Of a stretch of DNA of 10,525 nucleotides, positions 1 to 6,218 are shown piece after piece. Positions within the stretch are counted from its first letter, which is position 1; every line of letters begins with the position of its first letter. Position numbers and translations under genes: made by a program. A model generated the notes under the pieces. It worked only from the letters and a program-made list of their open reading frames with translations. It made no database searches and had not been told where the DNA came from. Origin of the DNA: Paludibacteraceae bacterium (GTDB lineage: Bacteria; Bacteroidota; Bacteroidia; Bacteroidales; Paludibacteraceae); NCBI GenBank assembly GCA_947445425.1, contig CANFFA010000051.1, positions 1-10,525 on the forward strand. The letters are read 5' to 3'.

Positions 1-1331
1 ATGGAATAGTTATTAAGGGCGATATACCCATAGGAGTAAGTCCTTTAAGTGTTGATGCTTGGATGCATCCAAATTTATTTAACATCCAAGTGCAAGCTGG
101 GGCACCACCTGATGATTTTTCAATAACAGGCCAGAACTGGGGGTTCCCAACCTATAATTGGGAGTTGATGGAAAAAGGTGGCTATCAATGGTGGAGAAAA
201 CGTTTTCAAAAATTAGCTGAGTATTTTGACGCATACCGTATCGATCATATTCTTGGGTTTTTTAGGATTTGGGAAATTCCAAAGGATGCTGTTTGGGGAT
301 TATTAGGTAGTTTTAATCCAGCCTTGCCTTTGTCACCTGCCGATTTGTTGAAAAAAGGTCTCAAATGGGAGGAGCAACGTTTCTTAAAACCCCATATTAC
401 TGATAAAATGCTTGTTGATCTTTTTGGTGAACAAGCTGACCAGGTGATAAACGAATTTTTATTGGTTGATGGCCGTGGAAGGTTTAAATTTAAGTCCCAT
501 TATGATACGCAACGTAAAATAGAGCAGTATTTTTGTGGTGTAATGATGGATGCAAGACAAGCAGCCATTCGAGATGGTTTATATAATTTGCTTTGTGAGG
601 TATTGTTTTTGCCCGATCTTCATGAACCGGGAAAGTTCCACCCCCGCATCTCCATGGAACGTTCGGCTACATATCTCGATTTGCCAGAAACAACACGCAA
701 AATACTGAAGGAGATTTACGTGGATTTCTTTTATTACCGTCATGATGTGTTTTGGAAAGAGCAGGCATTAAAGAAATTACCCGTTCTTATTTCCGCTACT
801 AATATGTTAGTGTGTGGAGAAGATTTAGGTATGGTGCCTCATTCGGTTCCTGATGTGATGGAGGCCTTGGATATACTTAGTTTGGAAATTCAACGCATGC
901 CCAAAAAGGAAAATGTAGAATTTGGTTTGCCATTCGATGCACCCTATTTGTCTGTTTGCACCACCTCTTCGCACGATTTGAGTCCGCTAAGGGCTTGGTG
1001 GGAAGAAGATATTAACTCAACACAACGCTATTATAATCAAATTTTGGGATTGGAAGGAGATGCGCCGAGTTCGTGTGATCCATCTATTATCCAGCAAATT
1101 ATAGAACAACACTTACATTCAAATGCCCAGTGGGTCGTATTACCTTGGCAAGATTGGATGGCCTTGGATACTGATTTACGCCTACAAGATCCTATGGCAG
1201 AACGCATCAATGTTCCGAGTAATCCCAATAATTTTTGGTGTTACCGTATGCACCTGAGCTTGGAGCAGCTTCTAAAAGATGATGAGTTCAATTCAAAAAT
1301 ATCTGAACTGATTAAGCTTGCAGAAAGATAG
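1..1331 (+). CDS. malQ: 4-alpha-glucanotransferase (amylomaltase, GH77), DPE2-like, 5'-truncated by window
   Basis: This enzyme moves alpha-1,4-glucan segments between maltodextrins or glycogen-like acceptors and releases glucose, in the cytoplasm. The reading frame is open from base 3, so the first ATG at 63 is internal; the residues before it (KGDIPIGVS, then DAW) are a typical GH77 motif. Counting from that ATG, the nucleophile Asp is in RIDH (D61, bases 243-245), the acid/base Glu in CGEDLG (E253, 819-821) and the stabilising Asp in SSHD (D305, 975-977). The 192 residues between nucleophile and acid/base compare with 47 in Thermus amylomaltase, so there is an insert of about 145 residues, as in plant DPE2 and its bacterial relatives. 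That family carries two CBM20 starch-binding domains at the N-terminus, expected upstream of this window. No terminator separates it from purM 98 bases downstream. Family assignment is firm; the symbol is by family. Confidence 0.95.
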   Translation, partial: GIVIKGDIPIGVSPLSVDAWMHPNLFNIQVQAGAPPDDFSITGQNWGFPTYNWELMEKGGYQWWRKRFQKLAEYFDAYRIDHILGFFRIWEIPKDAVWGLLGSFNPALPLSPADLLKKGLKWEEQRFLKPHITDKMLVDLFGEQADQVINEFLLVDGRGRFKFKSHYDTQRKIEQYFCGVMMDARQAAIRDGLYNLLCEVLFLPDLHEPGKFHPRISMERSATYLDLPETTRKILKEIYVDFFYYRHDVFWKEQALKKLPVLISATNMLVCGEDLGMVPHSVPDVMEALDILSLEIQRMPKKENVEFGLPFDAPYLSVCTTSSHDLSPLRAWWEEDINSTQRYYNQILGLEGDAPSSCDPSIIQQIIEQHLHSNAQWVVLPWQDWMALDTDLRLQDPMAERINVPSNPNNFWCYRMHLSLEQLLKDDEFNSKISELIKLAER

Positions 1332-1382
1332 GCTTTGAATTGTAGTTATCAAATTGAAAACAAACATCTATATATTTAACAC

Positions 1383-1427
1383 TAAACGTTTAACATTAAT
1401 TGCTAATCGTTAAACACTGACCACTAT
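1383..1427. repeat. Degenerate TAAACACT-like repeat words before purM
   Basis: The 98-base malQ-purM spacer ends in a run of near-repeated words of the type TAAACGTT, TAACATTAA, TAATCGTT and TAAACACT, reaching almost to the purM start codon. It includes the palindrome TAAACGTTTA at 1383-1392, which recurs exactly at 9760-9769. I see no TAnnTTTG promoter box or terminator hairpin in this spacer. The function is unknown; it may simply be AT-rich repeat drift. Confidence 0.5.
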
Positions 1428-1429
1428 TC

Positions 1430-2596
1430 ATGAGCGATCAACGTTATAATTTAAGAGGTGTCTCTGCCTCAAAAGAAGATGTGCACAATGCCATCAAAAA
1501 TATTGATAAAGGTCTTTATCCGCAGGCTTTTTGTAAAATAATTCCTGATTTTTTGGGCAATGATCCTGAGTACTGTAACATCATGCATGCTGATGGTGCT
1601 GGTACCAAATCATCATTGGCCTACGTCTATTGGCGTGAAACTGGTGATATCTCTGTTTGGAAAGGCATAGCGCAGGATGCTTTAATCATGAATATTGATG
1701 ACCTTCTTTGTGTAGGTGCTACCGATAATATCTTGCTTTCGTGTACAATTGGTCGTAATAAAAACCGCATTCCTGGCGAAGTGATTTCTGCTATCATTAA
1801 CGGTACGAACGAAATTGTGGAAGAATTGCGTGAAATGGGGGTAAGTATTTATCCAACCGGGGGCGAAACTGCTGATGTTGGCGATATTGTACGTACTATT
1901 ATTGTAGACAGTACTGTTACTTGTCGTATGCGTAGGGATGAAGTGATTGATAATGCCAATATCAAAGCTGGAGATGTAATTGTGGGTCTTTCTTCTTGTG
2001 GACAAGCTACTTATGAAAAAGAATACAATGGCGGCATGGGTAGCAATGGTTTAACTTCCGCACGTCACGATGTTTTTGCCAACTATTTAGCGGTGAAATA
2101 TCCTGAAAGTTACAATGTGGAAATTCCTCAAGATTTGGCTTATTCAGGTTCTTGTAATTTGACAGATCAGATAGAGGGAGTTGGGATAGATGCTGGTAAG
2201 CTCGTGCTTTCTCCTACTAGAACCTATGCACCTGTTGTGAAAAAGTTATTGCAAGAGTTGAGACCACAAATACATGGTATGGTGCACTGCTCTGGTGGTG
2301 CGCAGACCAAAATTCTTCACTTTGTTGATAAATTAAAAGTGGTGAAGAATAATATGTTCCCGGTTCCACCTTTGTTTAAGTTAATTCAAAAAGAATCTGG
2401 TACGGATTGGAAAGAGATGTACAAAGTGTTCAATATGGGTCATCGATTGGAGGTTTATTTACCTGCTGAAAATGCTGCCCAAGTCATTGAAATCTCAAAA
2501 TCATTTGGTATTGATGCCCAAATTGTTGGATATTGTGAATCCTCTGATAAAAAAGAGTTGCTGATTGAAAGTGAATTTGGACGGTTCGAATATTAA
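1430..2596 (+). CDS. purM: Phosphoribosylformylglycinamidine cyclo-ligase (AIR synthase)
   Basis: AIR synthase closes the imidazole ring of FGAM using ATP to give aminoimidazole ribotide, the fifth step of purine synthesis, in the cytoplasm. The 388-residue protein has the PurM order of motifs: DGAGTK at 55-60 (DGVGTK in classical enzymes), IDDLLCVGA at 89-97, the ATP-site loop GGETADVGD at 144-152, GSNGLTS at 204-210, SPTRTYAP at 261-268, HCSGG at 286-290 (HITGG in classical enzymes) and FNMG at 334-337. It is about 40 residues longer than the E. coli enzyme (345) and diverges in several motifs, as I would expect of the Bacteroidota-type subfamily. The ATG at 1430 fits the conserved N-terminus. 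Its stop codon lies inside the terminator hairpin. No other pur gene is adjacent. Selenophosphate synthase and HypE share the fold, but the motifs favour PurM. Confidence 0.9.
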   Translation: MSDQRYNLRGVSASKEDVHNAIKNIDKGLYPQAFCKIIPDFLGNDPEYCNIMHADGAGTKSSLAYVYWRETGDISVWKGIAQDALIMNIDDLLCVGATDNILLSCTIGRNKNRIPGEVISAIINGTNEIVEELREMGVSIYPTGGETADVGDIVRTIIVDSTVTCRMRRDEVIDNANIKAGDVIVGLSSCGQATYEKEYNGGMGSNGLTSARHDVFANYLAVKYPESYNVEIPQDLAYSGSCNLTDQIEGVGIDAGKLVLSPTRTYAPVVKKLLQELRPQIHGMVHCSGGAQTKILHFVDKLKVVKNNMFPVPPLFKLIQKESGTDWKEMYKVFNMGHRLEVYLPAENAAQVIEISKSFGIDAQIVGYCESSDKKELLIESEFGRFEY

Positions 2597-2638
2597 AAAA
2601 GTGGTCTATGGTCAATTTCACCATAGACCACTTTTTTT
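2595..2638. terminator. Bidirectional rho-independent terminator between purM and marC
   Basis: A perfect 18-bp inverted repeat pairs 2595-2612 with 2620-2637 around a 7-base loop (2613-2619). The core is GTGGTCTATGGT, flanked by A6 on the left and T7 on the right, so both strands give a hairpin followed by a U-tract. It overlaps the stop codons of both convergent genes (purM 2594-2596; marC, minus strand, 2637-2639). Confidence 0.93.
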
Positions 2639-3212
2639 AAAGTAATGATCTAATGTTGCTGGTAAATAATTTAACTGCTATTGCCAGTAGAATGATCCCA
2701 AATACTTTTCGAATTATATAGATGCCTCCTACTCCCATGAACTTTTCCACTCTGGAGGTTGATTTGAGAACAAAGTACACAAAGATTAAATTCAAAATTA
2801 AGGCTGTGATGATGTTTTCGGCTGCGTACTCAGCTCTTAATGATAATAAGGTGGTGAATGATCCCGGACCTGCAATCAGTGGAAAGGCAATCGGAATAAT
2901 GCTAGTGGTGCCTTCGGGTCCCTTATTCCTAAAAATTTCCACATCTAATATCATCTCTAAAGAAAATATAAAGATAATCAGTGCGCCAGCTACTGCAAAG
3001 GATTGAATGTCAACACTGAAAAGCCTTAGTACCCCTTCGCCCGTAAATAAAAATGATATTAGAATAAGTAATGCTACTGCACTTGCTCTTAATGCATTCA
3101 CTTCCTGTCCTTTACTCTTTATATTCAGAATGATAGGTACTGCTCCTAAAATATCAATAATGGCAAACAGTACCATTGAGGCACTCGTAATTTGAAGTAG
3201 ATTAAAATTCAT
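2637..3212 (-). CDS. MarC family integral membrane protein (UPF0056)
   Basis: The 191-residue protein is almost entirely hydrophobic with about six likely transmembrane segments (roughly residues 6-29, 43-61, 68-88, 104-125, 132-149 and 166-184). The MarC signatures are visible: a DxxGxxP motif in the first helix (D20-P25), charged LEMILD at 85-90, and PIAFPLIAGPGSFTTLL at about 107-123. The molecular function of MarC proteins is unsettled; an early link of E. coli MarC to multiple antibiotic resistance was not upheld, and they are often described as possible transporters or NAAT-family proteins. It starts 36 bases after the stop of the upstream glycosyltransferase gene with no terminator between, so it is probably the last gene of that operon. 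Transcription ends at the bidirectional hairpin around 2595-2638. I give no gene symbol because orthology to marC itself is not shown. Confidence 0.9.
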   Translation of the reverse strand: MNFNLLQITSASMVLFAIIDILGAVPIILNIKSKGQEVNALRASAVALLILISFLFTGEGVLRLFSVDIQSFAVAGALIIFIFSLEMILDVEIFRNKGPEGTTSIIPIAFPLIAGPGSFTTLLSLRAEYAAENIITALILNLIFVYFVLKSTSRVEKFMGVGGIYIIRKVFGIILLAIAVKLFTSNIRSLL

Positions 3213-3248
3213 GATGTTAAGCTTATGATGATTTACACTACCTTTTTT

Positions 3249-4052
3249 TTATTTAAATATTTTGCTCAATGTCTCTCTATTCACATTCCTTCTTTCGTTA
3301 TCAAATATCCATCCCCATTTGTTAAAGTATTTCATCATATTTGAAATATGAATGTACAACAAGCTTCCACTCTTATAAGATCCTTGTTCATGGTTGTGTA
3401 TTACTTGTACTTCTGGATTAAAAACCGTTCGGTACTTACTGTGAATACGTCTTGTCAAATCTATATCTTCTGGATACATAAAAAATCTTTCATCAAATAG
3501 ACCTACTTCCTCTAAGGCTTTGGTTCGTAAAAACATAAAGCAACCCGAAAGATAGGGTACATCCATGATGCGATTGTATCCAGAAGCCCGAAGTTCAAAT
3601 TGTTCCATTCTTTTCCTTGTCCACGAATTGGGTAGGAAACGTCTAAATACTAAGTCGAAAGGGGAGGGGATGAGCTTACACAGATATTGAACTTTACCAT
3701 CTGGATAAAGTACTTTAGGCATTGCCGATCCAATTTCCGAATGGATCTCCATAAATTGCACTAGTTTTTCCAATATAGTAGCTTCAAAAGCAATGTCTGG
3801 ATTCACGACCAAGTGATAGGGGCAATGTTGTTGAATCGTTTGACGAATCGCAATATTATGGGCCGCACCATAGCCCAAATTTTTATTGTTAAAAATATAG
3901 TTGATTCCCTGACTTTGAAAGCCTTTATCTTCTTTCGGTGAATTGTCTATCAAATAGACTTGCTTCACTACACCAGATTGAAGTAAGGTCTCTACCAAAA
4001 GTGCTATTTCAGTCACAGAATGCTTATATAGTACGATGGAAGCATTTAGCAT
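3249..4052 (-). CDS. Family 2 glycosyltransferase (rhamnosyltransferase-like)
   Basis: A 267-residue GT-A fold inverting glycosyltransferase of GT2, predicted to transfer a sugar from an NDP-sugar to a growing surface glycan on the inner face of the membrane. Visible signatures are the N-terminal strand NASIVLYK (3-10), IDNSP (35-39), the nucleotide-sugar region NNKNLGYGAAHN (55-66), the metal-binding DxD-like NPD at 84-86, the acceptor-side stretch from YLSGCFMFLR (167-176) through GLFDERFFMYPEDIDL (184-199) holding the likely catalytic acidic cluster E195/D196, and VIHNHEQGS near 217-225. The arrangement resembles WbbL/RfbF-type rhamnosyltransferases, but donor and acceptor cannot be read from sequence. 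The ATG lies 7 bases after the stop of the upstream thiamine-binding gene, indicating cotranscription. No other glycan genes are adjacent, and rfbB lies 2 kb away on the other strand. Confidence 0.92.
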   Translation of the reverse strand: MLNASIVLYKHSVTEIALLVETLLQSGVVKQVYLIDNSPKEDKGFQSQGINYIFNNKNLGYGAAHNIAIRQTIQQHCPYHLVVNPDIAFEATILEKLVQFMEIHSEIGSAMPKVLYPDGKVQYLCKLIPSPFDLVFRRFLPNSWTRKRMEQFELRASGYNRIMDVPYLSGCFMFLRTKALEEVGLFDERFFMYPEDIDLTRRIHSKYRTVFNPEVQVIHNHEQGSYKSGSLLYIHISNMMKYFNKWGWIFDNERRNVNRETLSKIFK

Positions 4053-4059
4053 AAGTCAA

Positions 4060-4353
4060 TTATTTTTCGTATTTCGCCATCTTGTCAGCAATGCTCACAT
4101 CATTTTTAGAGCTTTGAATTTTTATATAGGTCATCATGCTTTCTGCTCCTGCAGCATAACAAGCCTCTTGTGCTTTTTGTATAACTGCCATGATTTGATC
4201 ATAACTTCCTTCCATCACAGTCTCGAAAGGGCAGACCGTATACTTTAATCCTGATGCTGCGATTACTTCTATGGCTTTGTCTACTAGTGTGTAAGGGTGA
4301 ATCGTAGAAGAAGTCGGCAGCACCTGTAGTGCTATATTTACTGTTTTCGTCAT
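4060..4353 (-). CDS. MTH1187 family thiamine-binding protein (DUF77/Thiamine_BP)
   Basis: A 97-residue cytoplasmic protein with a ferredoxin-like alpha/beta layout. It matches the MTH1187/YqgV family: strand VNIALQVLP (5-13), helix TLVDKAIEVIAASG (22-35), then KYTVCPFETVMEG (37-49), the family's ligand-pocket and turn region, helix YDQIMAVIQKAQEACYAAG (51-69) and strand MMTYIKIQ (73-80), ending ADKMAKYEK. Members form oligomers and some bind thiamine. The usual Arg-Val before the last strand reads Ser-Met here (72-73), and the usual R-x-D after it reads KND (83-85). It is the first gene of the minus-strand operon with the glycosyltransferase and the MarC protein. No TAnnTTTG box is visible just upstream, where the rpsP terminator lies, so its promoter is unclear and read-through from rpsP is possible. 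Confidence 0.88.
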   Translation of the reverse strand: MTKTVNIALQVLPTSSTIHPYTLVDKAIEVIAASGLKYTVCPFETVMEGSYDQIMAVIQKAQEACYAAGAESMMTYIKIQSSKNDVSIADKMAKYEK

Positions 4354-4394
4354 TTTTTATATTTCGTTTTGATATTTATTCATATTATATAGTG

Positions 4395-4425
4395 AAAAAA
4401 AAACCCGAAATTGCTTTCGGGTTTT
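4395..4425 (-). terminator. Rho-independent terminator of rpsP
   Basis: An 11-bp stem pairs 4400-4410 with 4415-4425 around a TTGC tetraloop; on the minus strand it reads AAAACCCGAAA ... TTTCGGGTTTT followed by more Ts (the A run at 4395-4403 of the plus strand). It lies 22 bases past the rpsP stop codon and before the thiamine-binding gene, separating the two transcription units at least in part. Confidence 0.9.
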
Positions 4426-4446
4426 AAATAGTATTCTTATTGTAGA

Positions 4447-4986
4447 TTATGCTTCAGCAACTTCTTCTGTAGCTTCTTCTTCTGCAGGAGTTTCTTCCAC
4501 TACTGCTTCAATAGTTGCAGCAATTGCATCTGCTTTCTTTTTTGCTACTTCTGCAGCTTTTGCTTTGTTTACTTCTGCTTCTGCAGCTAAACGAAGTTTT
4601 GCAGCAGCTTGTTTATCAGCAGCTAATTGATCTTTTGTTTTTACAACAGTTGACTCTTTTGCTGCTTTCCATGTTGCAAAGCGTTTGTCAGCTTCAGTTA
4701 CATCAAAAGCACCTTTTTGAGCTCCTTCAAGTAAGTGTTTTTTCATCAATACACCTTCTGCTGAAAGTATGTTGCGAGTGGTGTCTGTAGGTTGTGCACC
4801 TGTTTGCATCCAATACAAAGCTCTTTCGAATTTCAAATTGATAGTTGCAGGATTTGTGTTTGGATTGTAAGATCCAATACGTTCGATAAATTTACCATCA
4901 CGTGGTGCTCTACTGTCAGCGATAACGATGTGGTAGTAAGCGTATCCCTTACGACCATGACGTTGTAATCTAATTTTTACGGGCAT
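4447..4986 (-). CDS. rpsP: 30S ribosomal protein S16 with long C-terminal extension
   Basis: S16 is a primary assembly protein of the small ribosomal subunit that binds 16S rRNA. The N-terminal ~80 residues carry the family signature: [20 protein letters not shown], then [20 protein letters not shown], the region ending in [19 protein letters not shown] and [13 protein letters not shown]. The protein is 179 residues long against about 82 in E. coli. The second half (about 83-179) is a low-complexity Ala/Lys/Glu extension, changing from Lys/Ala-rich to a strongly acidic end ([13 protein letters not shown]), probably helical or disordered. Long S16 tails of this kind are typical of Bacteroidota. 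The gene has its own promoter-like box (5038-5045), a short leader with a hairpin, and a strong terminator. The usual neighbours rimM, trmD and rplS are not adjacent. Confidence 0.97.
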   Translation of the reverse strand: MPVKIRLQRHGRKGYAYYHIVIADSRAPRDGKFIERIGSYNPNTNPATINLKFERALYWMQTGAQPTDTTRNILSAEGVLMKKHLLEGAQKGAFDVTEADKRFATWKAAKESTVVKTKDQLAADKQAAAKLRLAAEAEVNKAKAAEVAKKKADAIAATIEAVVEETPAEEEATEEVAEA

Positions 4987-5015
4987 TTTGTTTTTATTAA
5001 ATGATTATACCTGGT

Positions 5016-5032
5016 GCTTTTTCTCGAAAAGC
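5016..5032 (-). promoter_or_regulatory. Hairpin in the rpsP 5' leader
   Basis: A 6-bp stem (GCTTTT at 5016-5021 with AAAAGC at 5027-5032) with a 5-base loop falls at the 5' end of the predicted rpsP mRNA, just after the TATCTTTG box, about 30 bases before the ATG. It could be a small leader element controlling S16 synthesis, or merely an mRNA-stabilising hairpin. The stem is short and AT-rich, so support is modest. Confidence 0.35.
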
Positions 5033-5037
5033 GACTG

Positions 5038-5045
5038 CAAAGATA
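5038..5045 (-). promoter_or_regulatory. rpsP: Bacteroidota -7 promoter box (TATCTTTG) for rpsP
   Basis: Read on the minus strand the bases are TATCTTTG, an exact match to the TAnnTTTG -7 element of the Bacteroidota primary sigma factor. It lies about 50 bases before the rpsP ATG, predicting a leader of roughly 45 bases. The -33 element is weak: TTTG occurs upstream but at short spacing. Confidence 0.7.
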
Positions 5046-5081
5046 CTATTTTAATTTCAAATTTTGCTATCGAATTAATTA

Positions 5082-6005
5082 TTAATTTCTTGCCGATTGG
5101 CAAAGTACCCAGGCTGATCCAAATTTACGGTTCGCTTTCTTTAATTCTTTCATAAATACAACAGCTTCTACTTTGTTGGTAAATGATTGAATGGCTACGT
5201 GGTTCTTCTTTATAGGGGATACAACATGCGCTTGTGTATAAGACGCAGCATTTAATTCTTGACAGTACTTGCTTGCTGTTTCAGCTGACTCCCAACTTGC
5301 TACCACTACATGGAACATTTCAGATGTCTCGGTAGTATTTGGAGTTTCCGTTAAGCTGTCTTGTATTTCAATTTTATTTACCTCAACTTTGTTCTCAATT
5401 TTTATTGTTTTATGAATGGGTACGGTGTTGAGAATAGATACTAAATTGGCTTGATTTGACAGGCGTACATCATTTACTTGTGGGGAAATCAATAGCAATC
5501 CTAATAAAAGTACTGCAGCAACTGCATATTTTACCGTTTTAGTAGAGGGTAGCGTAAATCTTATGGTTTGGCTAGCTTCATTGTAATTGTTCTTTCTGGC
5601 TGAAAGGTAAAGATTTGCTAACCCTAGATTAGAGGGTAAGAAGTCGGCTTTCTCTGTAGGTGTAAACAAGAGCTGACCCAATCTATTTTGACTTAATAAT
5701 CCAAGATTCCCAAATTGAATTGAACCTGACATGTCAAGCTTAAACTTAATGCGAAGGATTTCTTTTTCGATTACTTCCATGGCAGATCTGTAGCTTATGG
5801 ATTGTGACCGTGCTATTTCAATGGCTAATAATCCATCCGAATGTTGCATCAATGGATTGAACGCAATGGTTGAAAAGGGAGCTTTGATACAATTCTCTGT
5901 TATTTCAGCTGATTGTTTCTGTACCACAAAGCCACCAAGATTTGGCACAACCACATATTCGTGTTGCGCCAATAGCTTTTCTATAGGTTGATATATTGTA
6001 TTCAC
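5082..6005 (-). CDS. HU-CCDC81-like / SPOR domain single-pass membrane protein
   Basis: About 307 residues in three parts. Residues 1-125 resemble the bacterial HU-CCDC81 module (opening NTIYQPIEKLLAQHEYVVVP, then LGGFVV), a DNABII-like fold. One transmembrane segment follows at about 159-174 (AVAAVLLLGLLLIS). After a linker, residues ~231-304 look like a SPOR domain (FHVVVASWESAETASKYCQEL onward, ending GSAWVLCQ). SPOR domains bind denuded septal peptidoglycan, so the C-terminus should face the periplasm and the HU-like part the cytoplasm; a role in cell division or envelope remodelling is inferred. I place the start at the GTG at 6003-6005, where homology begins. An in-frame GTG at 6048-6050 would add 15 residues, but it lies upstream of a TACTTTTG box (6010-6017) and the added residues do not look like part of the domain. 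The start is uncertain; the rest is firm. Confidence 0.85.
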   Translation of the reverse strand: MNTIYQPIEKLLAQHEYVVVPNLGGFVVQKQSAEITENCIKAPFSTIAFNPLMQHSDGLLAIEIARSQSISYRSAMEVIEKEILRIKFKLDMSGSIQFGNLGLLSQNRLGQLLFTPTEKADFLPSNLGLANLYLSARKNNYNEASQTIRFTLPSTKTVKYAVAAVLLLGLLLISPQVNDVRLSNQANLVSILNTVPIHKTIKIENKVEVNKIEIQDSLTETPNTTETSEMFHVVVASWESAETASKYCQELNAASYTQAHVVSPIKKNHVAIQSFTNKVEAVVFMKELKKANRKFGSAWVLCQSARN

Positions 6006-6009
6006 ACTG

Positions 6010-6017
6010 CAAAAGTA
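6010..6017 (-). promoter_or_regulatory. Possible -7 box (TACTTTTG) of the SPOR gene, near-leaderless
   Basis: On the minus strand TACTTTTG matches TAnnTTTG and ends 4 bases before the GTG at 6003-6005. Initiation a few bases downstream would give an mRNA with almost no leader. No good -33 TTTG is found at the usual ~20-base spacing (the nearest is 13 bases away), so this remains tentative. Confidence 0.4.
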
Positions 6018-6067
6018 ACTCAATTGAGACCAAAATTGCAGCTTTTTCACCTAAAAGTTATTAACAA

Positions 6068-6099
6068 CTTGTTAGGCCTAAAAAAAGCTTGTATCTTTG
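6068..6099 (+). promoter_or_regulatory. rfbB: Bacteroidota promoter (TTG / TATCTTTG) for rfbB
   Basis: TATCTTTG at 6092-6099 is an exact TAnnTTTG box, with CTTG at 6068-6071 about 20 bases upstream as a -33 element, the normal spacing. It predicts a leader of about 110 AT-rich bases before the ATG at 6219, in which I see no clear structured element. Confidence 0.75.
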
Positions 6100-6218
6100 T
6101 ATCTCATTTCATTCAATATAAATGATTTGACTTTTTATGCTCTTTTTTTTAGTTTAATTCACTTATAAATAGAGTGTGTTTTTAAATTGTGATTTTTAAA
6201 TTAATAATAAAATGAAAT

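Noticed and set aside
1682..2005. Minus-strand open frame of 107 codons
   Set aside because: It is antisense to the PurM core with its conserved motifs and has no protein-like signature of its own.
2722..3195. Two plus-strand open frames of 94 and 62 codons
   Set aside because: They lie wholly inside the clear MarC gene on the minus strand and match no recognisable protein.
4515..4790. Leucine/glutamine-rich plus-strand open frame of 91 codons
   Set aside because: It is the antisense of the low-complexity Ala/Lys/Glu tail of S16, whose GCA/GCT/GAA codons read as Leu/Gln codons on the other strand.
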